Assembly (NCBI RefSeq): GCF_014653175.1
Contig: NZ_BNAG01000006.1
Coordinates: 1-64,000, forward strand
Length of the DNA stretch: 64,000 nt
Source: Roseivirga thermotolerans
GTDB taxonomy: Bacteria; Bacteroidota; Bacteroidia; Cytophagales; Cyclobacteriaceae
Direction: 5' to 3'
Positions 26,757 to 34,811 of the stretch are shown here, one piece after another; within the stretch, counting starts at the first letter, position 1, and each line of letters starts with the position of its first letter. The notes beneath the pieces are model-generated. The model had not been told where the DNA came from. It worked only from the letters and a program-made list of their open reading frames with translations, and made no database searches. Both the position numbers and the translations under genes were made by a program.

Positions 26757-27515
26757 TTAGGGGTTGAAGCGGATTTGTACCTGCTCATTGATGATTCGCG
26801 AAAGCTCTTCCAGCTCTCCCGCCTCGAACAATTCATCAATTGTATTGATGTCTATCGACTCATCGGCCGGTTTGTAATTGATGTAGTCTTGCACAAGCAC
26901 ACCTTCTACTCTTCGTTGGTTAATGGCTTCTCTAAATCTCAAACCGCCTCCATCGGTATGATACAGATAGGCCATGTAGTCCATTCGATAGTCTTCCGTA
27001 TCGAACCAATACAAAAACACATCGTCAAAGTCTTCGCCACCGCCTTCTTGCTTAAAGGTAATGCGCACTTCATGGTAGGTTTTTCCTTTAATGTCCGTAG
27101 TTCCCTGGTATGACTTAATTACAGCATCATCATTAAGCCCAAAGGGTAGTCTGAAAAAGTAAATCACCGAATTGACTGAGCGAGAATAGGCGGCACTCTT
27201 TTCTTCAGTAACTTCTGTCGTGTCGCCATTGGTGAGCCTCAAGTGTCCTTCATTGGTCAAAATATCTACTACTTCTCTGCCGAGAGAATCGGTTTGGGTG
27301 CGTGTATATTTGTATCGCCCGTCTCTCATTGTATAGGTGTAATCCATTTCTCTGAAGGTGAGCGAAAAAGAAGAATTGTTTAGTTGTTCCATGCCATGAA
27401 AAGCAATGGCCTTGTCCACCACCTGCTGTTCCATTGGCCCTTGGTTCTGGCTGTTCTTCTGGCAGGCCAACACAGCAAAAAAGAATAAAAGAAGAATAAT
27501 CAGGTATTTTTTCAT
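26757..27515 (-). CDS. DUF6503 family lipoprotein
   Basis: 252 aa. The lipoprotein signal ends at Cys18 (FFAVLACQK). The mature part begins with VDKAIAFHGMEQLNNSSFSLTFR, the typical DUF6503 opening, and continues as a LolA/LppX-like beta sheet (FDDVFLYWFDTEDYRMDYMAYLYH). Function unknown. The nitrilase gene follows after 5 bp. Confidence 0.8.
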   Translation of the reverse strand: MKKYLIILLLFFFAVLACQKNSQNQGPMEQQVVDKAIAFHGMEQLNNSSFSLTFREMDYTYTMRDGRYKYTRTQTDSLGREVVDILTNEGHLRLTNGDTTEVTEEKSAAYSRSVNSVIYFFRLPFGLNDDAVIKSYQGTTDIKGKTYHEVRITFKQEGGGEDFDDVFLYWFDTEDYRMDYMAYLYHTDGGGLRFREAINQRRVEGVLVQDYINYKPADESIDINTIDELFEAGELEELSRIINEQVQIRFNP

Positions 27516-27840
27516 GAATTATCTTTTGCGGATTTACGCCTCAATTTAACGATAAGTTCAATGATGAACTTTAAAAACTCTGGGAATGGTAGGGGAAAGA
27601 CATTGGTGTGCCAGTGGGTATAAAAAAACCATCCCGATCTCTCGGGATGGCCAATAAACACACACAATACCAGAGGATTGGAACCTCCAGGTGTCTTAAA
27701 TTTCTTAGACAATTCGAAGTAATAGCAAAAAATTAACTTCACCAAATCATTCGTAGAATAAACTATAAACTTTACGTTTTGGTTTTACTATCTATTAGAA
27801 AAATTCAATTTTTATAAAAAATTTAGAATTGTTAGAGCAA
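27516..27840. other. intergenic region with terminator and tRNA T-arm-like remnant
   Basis: No convincing gene. The minus-strand ORF across it (27512-27745) contains the terminator and has odd composition. A sequence at 27672-27688 folds on the minus strand as a tRNA T-arm (GGAGG-TTCCAAT-CCTCT), but no acceptor, D or anticodon arms accompany it. The copper island ends at 27841. Confidence 0.5.
27622..27650 (-). terminator. terminator downstream of the copper ATPase gene
   Basis: Stem CCATCCCGA (27629-27637) / TCGGGATGG (27642-27650), loop of four, followed on the minus strand by seven T. It is 190 bp past the ATPase stop. Confidence 0.75.
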
Positions 27841-29838
27841 TTATTTTTTTATCGACCATTTTAAGCTTTGAGCGTTCAGTGCACATATTACTGTAGAGAG
27901 ACTCATTAAGGCTGCTCCGAGTGCCGGAGAAATCATTATCCCTTGATTGTACAATATGCCTGCGGCCAGAGGAATGGCGAACACATTGTAGCCGGTGGCC
28001 CAAACCAGATTTTGTATCATTTTTTGATAGGTGGCTTTTCCAAAGGTGATTAAACGTACCACATCGCTGGGTCTGCTTTCGGTCAAAATAATGTCGGCTG
28101 TTTCTGCCGCAATATCAGTTCCCGAGCCAATGGCAATTCCCACATTGGCCTTGGCCAAGGCCGGAGCATCGTTTACTCCATCGCCTGTCATGGCTACAAA
28201 CTTGCCATCTTTTTGCAATCGCTCTATAATCTCTGATTTTTCATGGGGGAGTACTCCACTGTGGTAACCGTCCAACCCTATGGCTTCGGCCACTTGTTTT
28301 GCGGTATTTTCATTGTCGCCAGTAGCCATTAGTACTTCTATGTCTTTGCTTTTGAGTTCTTCAATAGCCTGATAGCTTTCCTCTCTAATGGTATCATCGA
28401 GTGCCACGTAGCCCAAAAGGCTGTTTTCCCGAATCACAAATACAATGGTGCCTTTTTGTTCAGTGGCCTCATTGGGCATATCAATATTATTTTCTTTTAG
28501 GTAGCCGGGGCTTACAATGGCATGTTTTATCCCCTCAATCCTGGCTTCTACACCTTTTCCTTTTTGAGCCGAAAAGTCTGTGACTTTTACGGCTTTAACT
28601 GACTGTTTTTTTGCTTCCTTAACAATGCCGCGTGCTATGGGGTGTTCCGATTCTTGCTCCAGAGCATAGGCTATGGCCAATAGCTCTTCATTGCTTAGCG
28701 AATTGTCGGTTACTTTTAGGGTTTGTACTTCAAACTCACCTTTGGTTAAAGTACCTGTTTTGTCGAACACCACGGTGTCTATTTTTCGGGCAGACTCGAA
28801 AGCCGATTTATTCCTAATGAGTAGTCCGTTTTTGGCCGAAATAGCTGTGGAGATGGCTGAAACTAATGGTACGGCTAGCCCCAGTGCATGAGGGCATGTG
28901 ATAATCATTACGGTAACCATGCGTTCCAGTGCAAAACTAAAATCTTTGTCGGAGAGCTGCCACCAAACCAGCAAGGTGATGGCTCCGGCTATGATGGCCA
29001 CGTAGGCCAGAATACCTGCGGCTTTGTTTGCCAAAGTCTGAGTTTTTGATTTCACCTGTTGCGCGTCACCAACCAGTTTTATTACCCTATTGAGATAGCT
29101 CTCTTCTCCGGTAGAAAGAACCTCTATTCTTAAGGAACCATCCAGATTAACGGCTCCTCCTTTTACCTCCTGACCCGGGCCAATAGTTATTGGCTTGCTT
29201 TCTCCGGTTAGTGCACTCTCATCCAGTTCGCTTTCACCCTCTTTGACCGTTCCATCGGCCGGTATTTTTTCACCGGGTTTTACTAAAATGAGGTCTCCTT
29301 TCTGCAGTTGTGTTGTTTTTACATCTTCAATATCATCGTCAGTAATTCTATGAGCATGGTCGGGCATTAACTCTGCAAGTTTTTGCAGGGCCTTTGAAGC
29401 ACCCATTACAGATTTCATTTCCAGCCAGTGGCCCAGGAGCATAATGGCAATGAGAGAGACCAACTCCCAGTAGAATATTTTGCCTTCTAAACCGAAAACC
29501 ACAGCAGTGCTGTAGGCCCAGGCAGTGGTAATGGCTATGGCAATAAGGGTCATCATACCCGGTTGTTTTTCTTTGAGTTCGCTAACCAAACCCGTTAAAA
29601 ATGGCCAGCCACCGTAGAAAAATATAAAACTGGAGAGTCCTGCAGAAAGGTATGTGCTCCCTTCGAAACTCAGAGAATAACCCAGTATCTCCTGAATCAT
29701 GGGCGATAACACAATTACCGGCAGGCCCAGAATCAGGCAAACAAAGAATCTGCGTTTAAAATCATTGATCATTGCTGAATGATCGTGATGCTGTTCATGC
29801 TCATGATGTTTGTGTTCTTCTTGTCGGTGATCTTTCAT
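27841..29838 (-). CDS. copB: copper-translocating P-type ATPase, CPH (CopB) subclass
   Basis: 665 aa. The N-terminus is His-rich (EEHKHHEHEQHHDH, residues 7-20) instead of carrying an HMA domain. CPH at 315-317 in transmembrane helix 6 marks the P1B-3 subclass, which favours Cu(II) over CPC-type Cu(I) pumps. TGES is at 211-214 and the phosphorylation site DKTGTLT at 359-365; TGDGVNDAPAL is in the C-terminal half. It exports copper from cytoplasm to periplasm, where the CusABC-like system can take over. It is the last gene of the island. Confidence 0.93.
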   Translation of the reverse strand: MKDHRQEEHKHHEHEQHHDHSAMINDFKRRFFVCLILGLPVIVLSPMIQEILGYSLSFEGSTYLSAGLSSFIFFYGGWPFLTGLVSELKEKQPGMMTLIAIAITTAWAYSTAVVFGLEGKIFYWELVSLIAIMLLGHWLEMKSVMGASKALQKLAELMPDHAHRITDDDIEDVKTTQLQKGDLILVKPGEKIPADGTVKEGESELDESALTGESKPITIGPGQEVKGGAVNLDGSLRIEVLSTGEESYLNRVIKLVGDAQQVKSKTQTLANKAAGILAYVAIIAGAITLLVWWQLSDKDFSFALERMVTVMIITCPHALGLAVPLVSAISTAISAKNGLLIRNKSAFESARKIDTVVFDKTGTLTKGEFEVQTLKVTDNSLSNEELLAIAYALEQESEHPIARGIVKEAKKQSVKAVKVTDFSAQKGKGVEARIEGIKHAIVSPGYLKENNIDMPNEATEQKGTIVFVIRENSLLGYVALDDTIREESYQAIEELKSKDIEVLMATGDNENTAKQVAEAIGLDGYHSGVLPHEKSEIIERLQKDGKFVAMTGDGVNDAPALAKANVGIAIGSGTDIAAETADIILTESRPSDVVRLITFGKATYQKMIQNLVWATGYNVFAIPLAAGILYNQGIMISPALGAALMSLSTVICALNAQSLKWSIKK

Positions 29839-29859
29839 AACTCAATAGAATAGGTTGAA

Positions 29860-30594
29860 TCAGGCCAACATGATGGCTGCCATACCTACCATGGTGAGGT
29901 CTTCTATAATGGTGACTTTGCTCATGGGGAGGTTGAAAACATCTCCAAGGCAGGCACATTTAATCTTTCGTTTGTCCAGATTGCTTTTTATTACTCCAAT
30001 AGAGCTTACTCCCAATACTATAACTGTGGTAAGGTTGGTAATTGTTGGGTTAAAATGAATGAGGTAAGCAATTCCTAAGGCCAGTTCTACAAATGGGTAT
30101 ATGTATCCCCAGCCCTTCCAGCGAGCAGCTACAATATCGTACATGCGGTAGCTGTTAGCAAAACCTTCCAGATTCAGGAGTTTAAAGAATGAGAAAACAA
30201 TAAAGAATCCGGCCATAAAGTGGCGCATCCAAAGACTCCAGTCAATGCTACCGTGTTGCCCAGCCTGAGCCAGCACACTTACCCCGGCAATAAATACCAC
30301 TATGAGCAACAGAGGTTTGTAGGTGGCAAAGAATCCTTTGGTTGCTGTAGTTGACTGAGGGGCTGATGAAGAACGCAGGTTGGTTTCTTGTCTTACAATC
30401 TGGTATTTTGAATCTTTTCCGATAGCTTCCTGAATCTCGTCTTCACTGTATATGAGATTGGCATCAACAATGGTTTGGCCATTGCTCAGGTTTATCGATA
30501 CGGTTTGAACACCGGGTAATTTTTTAATATTTCGGGTTACTGTGGCTTTGCAGCCTTCGCATGTCATTCCCGTAATAGTCAGTTGCTTTTTCAT
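29860..30594 (-). CDS. HMA domain fused to MauE-like membrane domain
   Basis: 244 aa. The N-terminal HMA domain (about 3-68) has the metal site MTCEGC (10-15). Four membrane segments follow from about 92 to 244, of the MauE/DoxX type, with a CACLGDVFNLP motif near residue 212 that supplies another Cys pair. Known relatives sit in copper resistance clusters, and the fusion suggests capture of copper by the head domain at the membrane. It lies 21 bp before copB and about 90 bp after the regulator. Confidence 0.85.
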   Translation of the reverse strand: MKKQLTITGMTCEGCKATVTRNIKKLPGVQTVSINLSNGQTIVDANLIYSEDEIQEAIGKDSKYQIVRQETNLRSSSAPQSTTATKGFFATYKPLLLIVVFIAGVSVLAQAGQHGSIDWSLWMRHFMAGFFIVFSFFKLLNLEGFANSYRMYDIVAARWKGWGYIYPFVELALGIAYLIHFNPTITNLTTVIVLGVSSIGVIKSNLDKRKIKCACLGDVFNLPMSKVTIIEDLTMVGMAAIMLA

Positions 30595-30684
30595 GAGTTG
30601 CTCATTTTGTGTTACAAAGGTGTGGCCTTTGCTCCAACCAAGCCTTACACTATTTGGGTGCCGATATATAACTTTTCCTGATAC

Positions 30685-31248
30685 CTATACTTTGTCTATA
30701 GGTCTGCGTTGGCCAAAAGACTTGAATCGGGAAGGAGTAAGGCCTGTTGTTTTTTTAAACTGGGCCGACAGGTATTGGGCGCTGTTGTATTCCAGTTGAT
30801 CGGCAATTTGTGCCAGGCTCATCTCTCCATAAACAAGGAGCTCTTTGGCCTTTTCAATCTTTTGGAGAGTAACGTACTGGCCTATGGTTTTACCCTCAAT
30901 ACTGGAAAACAGGTCGTTTAGGTAGGAATAGTCGTGACCGATTGTTTTACTGATAAACTCTGAGAAGTTGACCCCGGTTGGCTTTTGTGCGGCCTGGTGG
31001 TGTACCTCATTTATGATCAGTTGTTTAATCCATTCTACTTTTCTGCTTTTTTCATCTTCTACCAACTCAAAGCCGTGCTTGCTGAGCAGTTTGTCTATAG
31101 TTTCGAGGTCTTCCGGGTTGAGAGCAGTTTTCCACTCTATTTGCCCCAGACGAACCCGATAGCTAGAAGAGTCCCACTTTTGACCGAGGGCCTCTTCAAC
31201 CGCTTTTATACAGCGGTTACACACCATATGCTTTACGGTAATAATCAT
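30685..31248 (-). CDS. AraC-type regulator with HMA-like CxxC head
   Basis: 187 aa. The N-terminal 70 residues start MIITVKHMVCNRCIKAVEEAL, an HMA-like beta-alpha fold with metal-site residues C10 and C13. The C-terminal part (about 85-185) is an AraC helix-turn-helix pair (MSLAQIADQLEYNSAQYLSAQFKKTTG). The design suggests direct copper sensing by the head domain. It sits between the cus-type genes and the HMA-MauE/ATPase genes, just downstream of a 66-bp palindromic element that could be its operator. Confidence 0.85.
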   Translation of the reverse strand: MIITVKHMVCNRCIKAVEEALGQKWDSSSYRVRLGQIEWKTALNPEDLETIDKLLSKHGFELVEDEKSRKVEWIKQLIINEVHHQAAQKPTGVNFSEFISKTIGHDYSYLNDLFSSIEGKTIGQYVTLQKIEKAKELLVYGEMSLAQIADQLEYNSAQYLSAQFKKTTGLTPSRFKSFGQRRPIDKV

Positions 31249-31253
31249 GAAAA

Positions 31254-31323
31254 AGCAGCTGTGCCGATGCTACAAGGTAATGGCAATATGGTGATTGCAT
31301 ACCTTGATTTCGCCCGGCACAGC
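31254..31323 (-). promoter_or_regulatory. palindrome before the copper regulator: terminator, attenuator or operator
   Basis: GCTGTGCCG (31258-31266) pairs with CGGCACAGC (31315-31323), and CAAGGT (31273-31278) with ACCTTG (31301-31306). On the minus strand the stem is followed by CTTTTTC and then the regulator ATG at 31248. It begins 11 bp after the DUF3347 stop. Confidence 0.6.
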
Positions 31324-31333
31324 CTGGGTTTAT

Positions 31334-31807
31334 CTATTGGTTAATGGTTTCCTCAACGCGGCCGCAGTGTAGCATTACATCACCAAAGTAGGGGTTGTTT
31401 ACTTCCGATTCTGCTGCCAGCCAATAGGCTCCCTTGTTGTTGAAGGCCATTGGGCAGTACTGCTTATACAAGACGGTTTCTGAGTTTCCTGCTTTTACGA
31501 TTTCATACATGGCCATGGAGAGAGTCTCAAAGGCTTTTCTCTGATCTTCTACCTCTGAGGTAGCGGCAATCTGCTTTAAGGGAGATACTAGCCTTTCATC
31601 TTTTGTAACTGCCATAAAAGCCTTTGCTGCTTCTGCCGCTTCTTCACTGTTGGTAGCCACCAAAGCATCTTTTAAGCTTAGGTAGGCTTCTACAGGTGCT
31701 TTCTTTTGCTCGGCTTTTGGAGTCGAAGTAGAGGAATTTTGTTCGGTTTTGCCTCCACAGGCACTCATAAGACCAATGATGGTAAGTGTTACGATTAACT
31801 TTTTCAT
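31334..31807 (-). CDS. free DUF3347 copper-island lipoprotein
   Basis: 157 aa. The lipoprotein signal ends at Cys17 (LMSACGG), followed by a Ser/Thr/Lys linker and a helical DUF3347 domain (about 40-157). The end YCPMAFNNKGAYWLA...NPYFGDVMLHCG contains Cys, Met and His residues that could hold copper. It is clearly paralogous to the C-terminal domain of the CusB-like protein encoded 18 bp upstream. Probable periplasmic copper carrier or partner of the pump. Confidence 0.88.
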   Translation of the reverse strand: MKKLIVTLTIIGLMSACGGKTEQNSSTSTPKAEQKKAPVEAYLSLKDALVATNSEEAAEAAKAFMAVTKDERLVSPLKQIAATSEVEDQRKAFETLSMAMYEIVKAGNSETVLYKQYCPMAFNNKGAYWLAAESEVNNPYFGDVMLHCGRVEETINQ

Positions 31808-31825
31808 TAAATGTATAGTTTGAAA

Positions 31826-33592
31826 TTAATTTGGATTGTTTTCTATAGTGTATTCAACATTGCCACAACGGAGCATCATGTCTCCGAAGTAGGGGTTTAT
31901 GATTTCTTCCTGAGCCGATACCCAGGTGGCGCCTTTGTCGTTATTGGCCATGGGGCAAAACTGAACGTACAAAGGGCTTTCCATGGTTGTTCCAAACGAT
32001 TCTATGGCATTGATAAGGGCTTTAGAAAGATTTATAAACTGTAAGCGTTGCTGGTCTCTGTTGTCGGAACTGTTTATGTCTGATAAGCTCTGCTGCATGG
32101 GTTCCAATAAGGTCATCCAGTGCATGTGGGCATCGCCTTTCAACAGGCTCATATCTGTTTTTTTGAGTGCTTCGGAAACCTTCTGACTTTGTACCTGAAT
32201 GGAGCTTGGCAAGCCTTCTACCATGGCGTCTTTCAGGGTTAAGTAGGCCTTGGTCAGGCTTTGAAGCTGATTTTTGAAGCTTCTTGGGGTAGACTCTATG
32301 TAATTTATAGTGCCTGGAAGTTCAATTTCCTGAAAACCGTTTTTGTGGTCAGAGGCACTCGACTCTGAAGGAGCCATCATGCTTATTTTTCCTTTTAGCT
32401 GGGCTTCTGCATCGAGCGTAAATGTGCCATTAACCACTACTTCTTCTCCGGCTTTCAGCCCCTCAATTACCTGATAGTGATTATCTATTGCATTGCCTAG
32501 TTCTACCTCGCGTAGTTCGAAACCTTCATTATTGGCCAGCTTTACATAGACAACCGAACGTTTGCCCGTCCATAGCACAGCCGAACGTGGAATGCTCAGC
32601 TCATTCGATGCAACTGCCTTTATTTGTGCTTTAATGAACATATCGGGTTTAAGACGTCCATTGCCATTGGGTACATCGGCTCTAACCTCTATGATGCGGC
32701 TGTTGCTTTCTACTGATGGTGCAATAAAGTTGATGGTGGCCTCAAAGTTTTGATTAATGCCGTTGGGGCTAAAAGTTACTTTGTCGCCTAGCTTTACTTT
32801 ACCCAGGTCTTTTTCATATACCTCAAAAATAGCCCATACGGTGGTGAGGTCGGCTATTTGGTAAAGCGCTCCACCTTCCATAAGGTGATCTCCATTGTTA
32901 ACTAGTTTTTTGAGGATAATGCCCTCGTAGTTGGATAACAGGTCGATGTTGCGCATGGCTTCTCCGGAAGCTTCAATAGCCGCTATTTGTTCATCGGTGA
33001 TCTTCCAGTACTTGAGTTTCTTTCGGGCGGCTTCAAGAAGGGCCGGGTTGGTAGAGGCCAGCTTTTTGGCTTCGAGCAGTTCATTCTGAGCTGCTACCAG
33101 TTGTGGTGAATAAATGGATGCCACCTTCTCACCCTTCTTCACGTATTCCCCCTCAAAGTTTTTATAGAGCTTTTCTATTCTTCCGCCAAAGTGAGTGGTT
33201 TGGGTCTGAACCCTACGTTCATCGGCCTTTATTCGCCCGTTTATACTCAGGGAGGCCGAGGCTACTGAACTGCCTACCACTTCTGTACGAATGTCGGCTA
33301 GTGCCTGAGCGGCATTGGACATTTTGAGAACTCTGGGGTTGTCATCATTTCCGCCTTCGCTTACCGGAATAAGGTCCATTCCGCAGAAAGGGCAGGAGCC
33401 TGGTTCGGACTGTCGAACCTGGGGGTGCATAGAACATGTCCACAGGCCTGATTCAGGATGGGAGTGTTCTTCAGTGGCCAATTCCGGAGAAGAGGCACTA
33501 TGGCCACCTCCTCCAAAGAATAGTGCCCCCAAAAGCAACCCTACAACGAGGGTGCCAAGGGCTATAAATACGGTTTTTCTGTCTGTTTTCAT
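31826..33592 (-). CDS. CusB-like RND adaptor with HMBD head and DUF3347 tail
   Basis: 588 aa. A membrane segment or signal at about 8-28 is followed by the heavy-metal-binding HMBD motif YTCSMHP-like WTCSMHPQVRQSEPGSC at 51-67 (with PFCGMDLIP after it). The membrane-fusion core (lipoyl, beta-barrel, about 105-410) follows. A DUF3347 domain forms the last 160 residues (VQFCPMANNDKGATWVSA, YFGDMMLRCG). Adaptors link CusA to TolC; the extra domain at each end suggests copper loading. Its ATG overlaps the stop of the propeller gene by one base. Confidence 0.93.
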   Translation of the reverse strand: MKTDRKTVFIALGTLVVGLLLGALFFGGGGHSASSPELATEEHSHPESGLWTCSMHPQVRQSEPGSCPFCGMDLIPVSEGGNDDNPRVLKMSNAAQALADIRTEVVGSSVASASLSINGRIKADERRVQTQTTHFGGRIEKLYKNFEGEYVKKGEKVASIYSPQLVAAQNELLEAKKLASTNPALLEAARKKLKYWKITDEQIAAIEASGEAMRNIDLLSNYEGIILKKLVNNGDHLMEGGALYQIADLTTVWAIFEVYEKDLGKVKLGDKVTFSPNGINQNFEATINFIAPSVESNSRIIEVRADVPNGNGRLKPDMFIKAQIKAVASNELSIPRSAVLWTGKRSVVYVKLANNEGFELREVELGNAIDNHYQVIEGLKAGEEVVVNGTFTLDAEAQLKGKISMMAPSESSASDHKNGFQEIELPGTINYIESTPRSFKNQLQSLTKAYLTLKDAMVEGLPSSIQVQSQKVSEALKKTDMSLLKGDAHMHWMTLLEPMQQSLSDINSSDNRDQQRLQFINLSKALINAIESFGTTMESPLYVQFCPMANNDKGATWVSAQEEIINPYFGDMMLRCGNVEYTIENNPN

Positions 33593-34809
33593 TATTCGAA
33601 ATTGACTTTGGCTGTCTTAATGCTTGTCTGTTCATCGGCCTGGGTCCAGGCCATGTATATGTCTTCTCCATTGCTGGTGAGTACCGGGAATCCACTGGCT
33701 CTGGCAGCCGAAGTTTCTGCGATGGTCATGCGTTTGAGTAGTGTGCCGGTTTTATCGTATTTGGCTAACATTATCTTAGCGGTATCGTCAGCGGTTTCCA
33801 GCCAGCTTACCAGTACGTTGCCATTGTTGAGGGTGGTTGTGCCCACTCTGCCGTTGGTAGTACCATGACTCACCACCACAGCTTCGCCAAAAGTGGCCCC
33901 ACCGTCTTGTGAGAAGGCCAGCTTAACCTCGGGGTATCCGCCTTTTGCCATAAACCACGCCACAGCGAGCTGATTTCCTTGGGCTGTTATGGAAGGGCCA
34001 TTTACCGGGCATGCAGGCATTTCCCACATTTCTACTTTTAGGGGTTGAGGTTTGGTCCATTCGCCATTTACATAGCGTACTACCGACATGTCGCGGATTT
34101 CTCCTTCTGACCTGTCACGGTAAACCACCACAAGTCCATCCTTGGTTTGTGCGGCTGCTGTTTGACAACAATCGCAAACCCGGTCGTCTAGCTCCCATTC
34201 TTCCAGAGTCTCTCCTTCGCTATCAAAGATGGCTGCGCGAAGTGTCATAGCTCCTGCTCCTCCATGGCCACCGTCTTTAGCATGGTCTCCTTTAGTATTT
34301 CTACCATCGAGCCAGGTCACAAAGGTTTTTTGGTCTTCCAGAGGCAGCATGGTTACAAAACCATGTTCGGCAGAAATACCATCCTTATGTGGTGTAATGG
34401 GCGCTTGCCAGTTGTTGCCACTGTTGTTGGAGAAGGCTACCTGTATGTCATAGTCATAGGTGCCTTTCTCGCTCTTTTGTAGCCAATGGGCGGCCATTAG
34501 CTCATTGTTTTCTATAACTGATGGGAAGTCGGCCCAGTTAATAAACCAATTGCTTCCTTCGGCAATGAGCCGGGGGCTTTGCCATTGGCCATCTTTCAAC
34601 TTAGAAAAGTAGAGCTTTGCAACTTTTTCAGGATTGCGCTCTACCCAAGACAAAAAGGTTTCTCCCTTTGCATTGGTAAACAGCCGTGGCAGGCTAGAGC
34701 TGTTTTGAGTGGGGAGGGCAAGCGGCTCTACCAAGGGTGTTTCCTGTGGGTTAGAACAACTAGCCAGAATTGCTGTGCATGCGATGAGTACTACGATTAG
34801 ATTTTTCAT
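33592..34809 (-). CDS. beta-propeller (sialidase-like) lipoprotein with CxCC motif
   Basis: 405 aa. Lipoprotein signal to Cys18 (AILASC). The mature part contains several BNR/sialidase-like strands (VAFSNNSGNNWQAP, LAFSQDGGATFGEA) and forms a six- or seven-bladed propeller. It has a dense Cys site, VCDCCQT (211-217), with a further Cys at 267 (MPACPVNGP) and a His/Gly-rich loop at 175-186. No catalytic sialidase Arg triad is evident. Position inside a copper operon and the Cys cluster suggest metal handling; that is inference. Confidence 0.8.
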   Translation of the reverse strand: MKNLIVVLIACTAILASCSNPQETPLVEPLALPTQNSSSLPRLFTNAKGETFLSWVERNPEKVAKLYFSKLKDGQWQSPRLIAEGSNWFINWADFPSVIENNELMAAHWLQKSEKGTYDYDIQVAFSNNSGNNWQAPITPHKDGISAEHGFVTMLPLEDQKTFVTWLDGRNTKGDHAKDGGHGGAGAMTLRAAIFDSEGETLEEWELDDRVCDCCQTAAAQTKDGLVVVYRDRSEGEIRDMSVVRYVNGEWTKPQPLKVEMWEMPACPVNGPSITAQGNQLAVAWFMAKGGYPEVKLAFSQDGGATFGEAVVVSHGTTNGRVGTTTLNNGNVLVSWLETADDTAKIMLAKYDKTGTLLKRMTIAETSAARASGFPVLTSNGEDIYMAWTQADEQTSIKTAKVNFE

Positions 34810-34811
34810 TG

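Noticed and set aside
27672-27688. Possible tRNA gene
   Set aside because: Only a T-arm-like fold is present; no anticodon, D-arm or acceptor stem can be built around it.
27512-27745. Minus-strand ORF of 77 codons between DUF6503 and the copper ATPase
   Set aside because: It includes the terminator hairpin and the T-arm-like sequence; composition is unlike neighbouring genes and no domain is visible.
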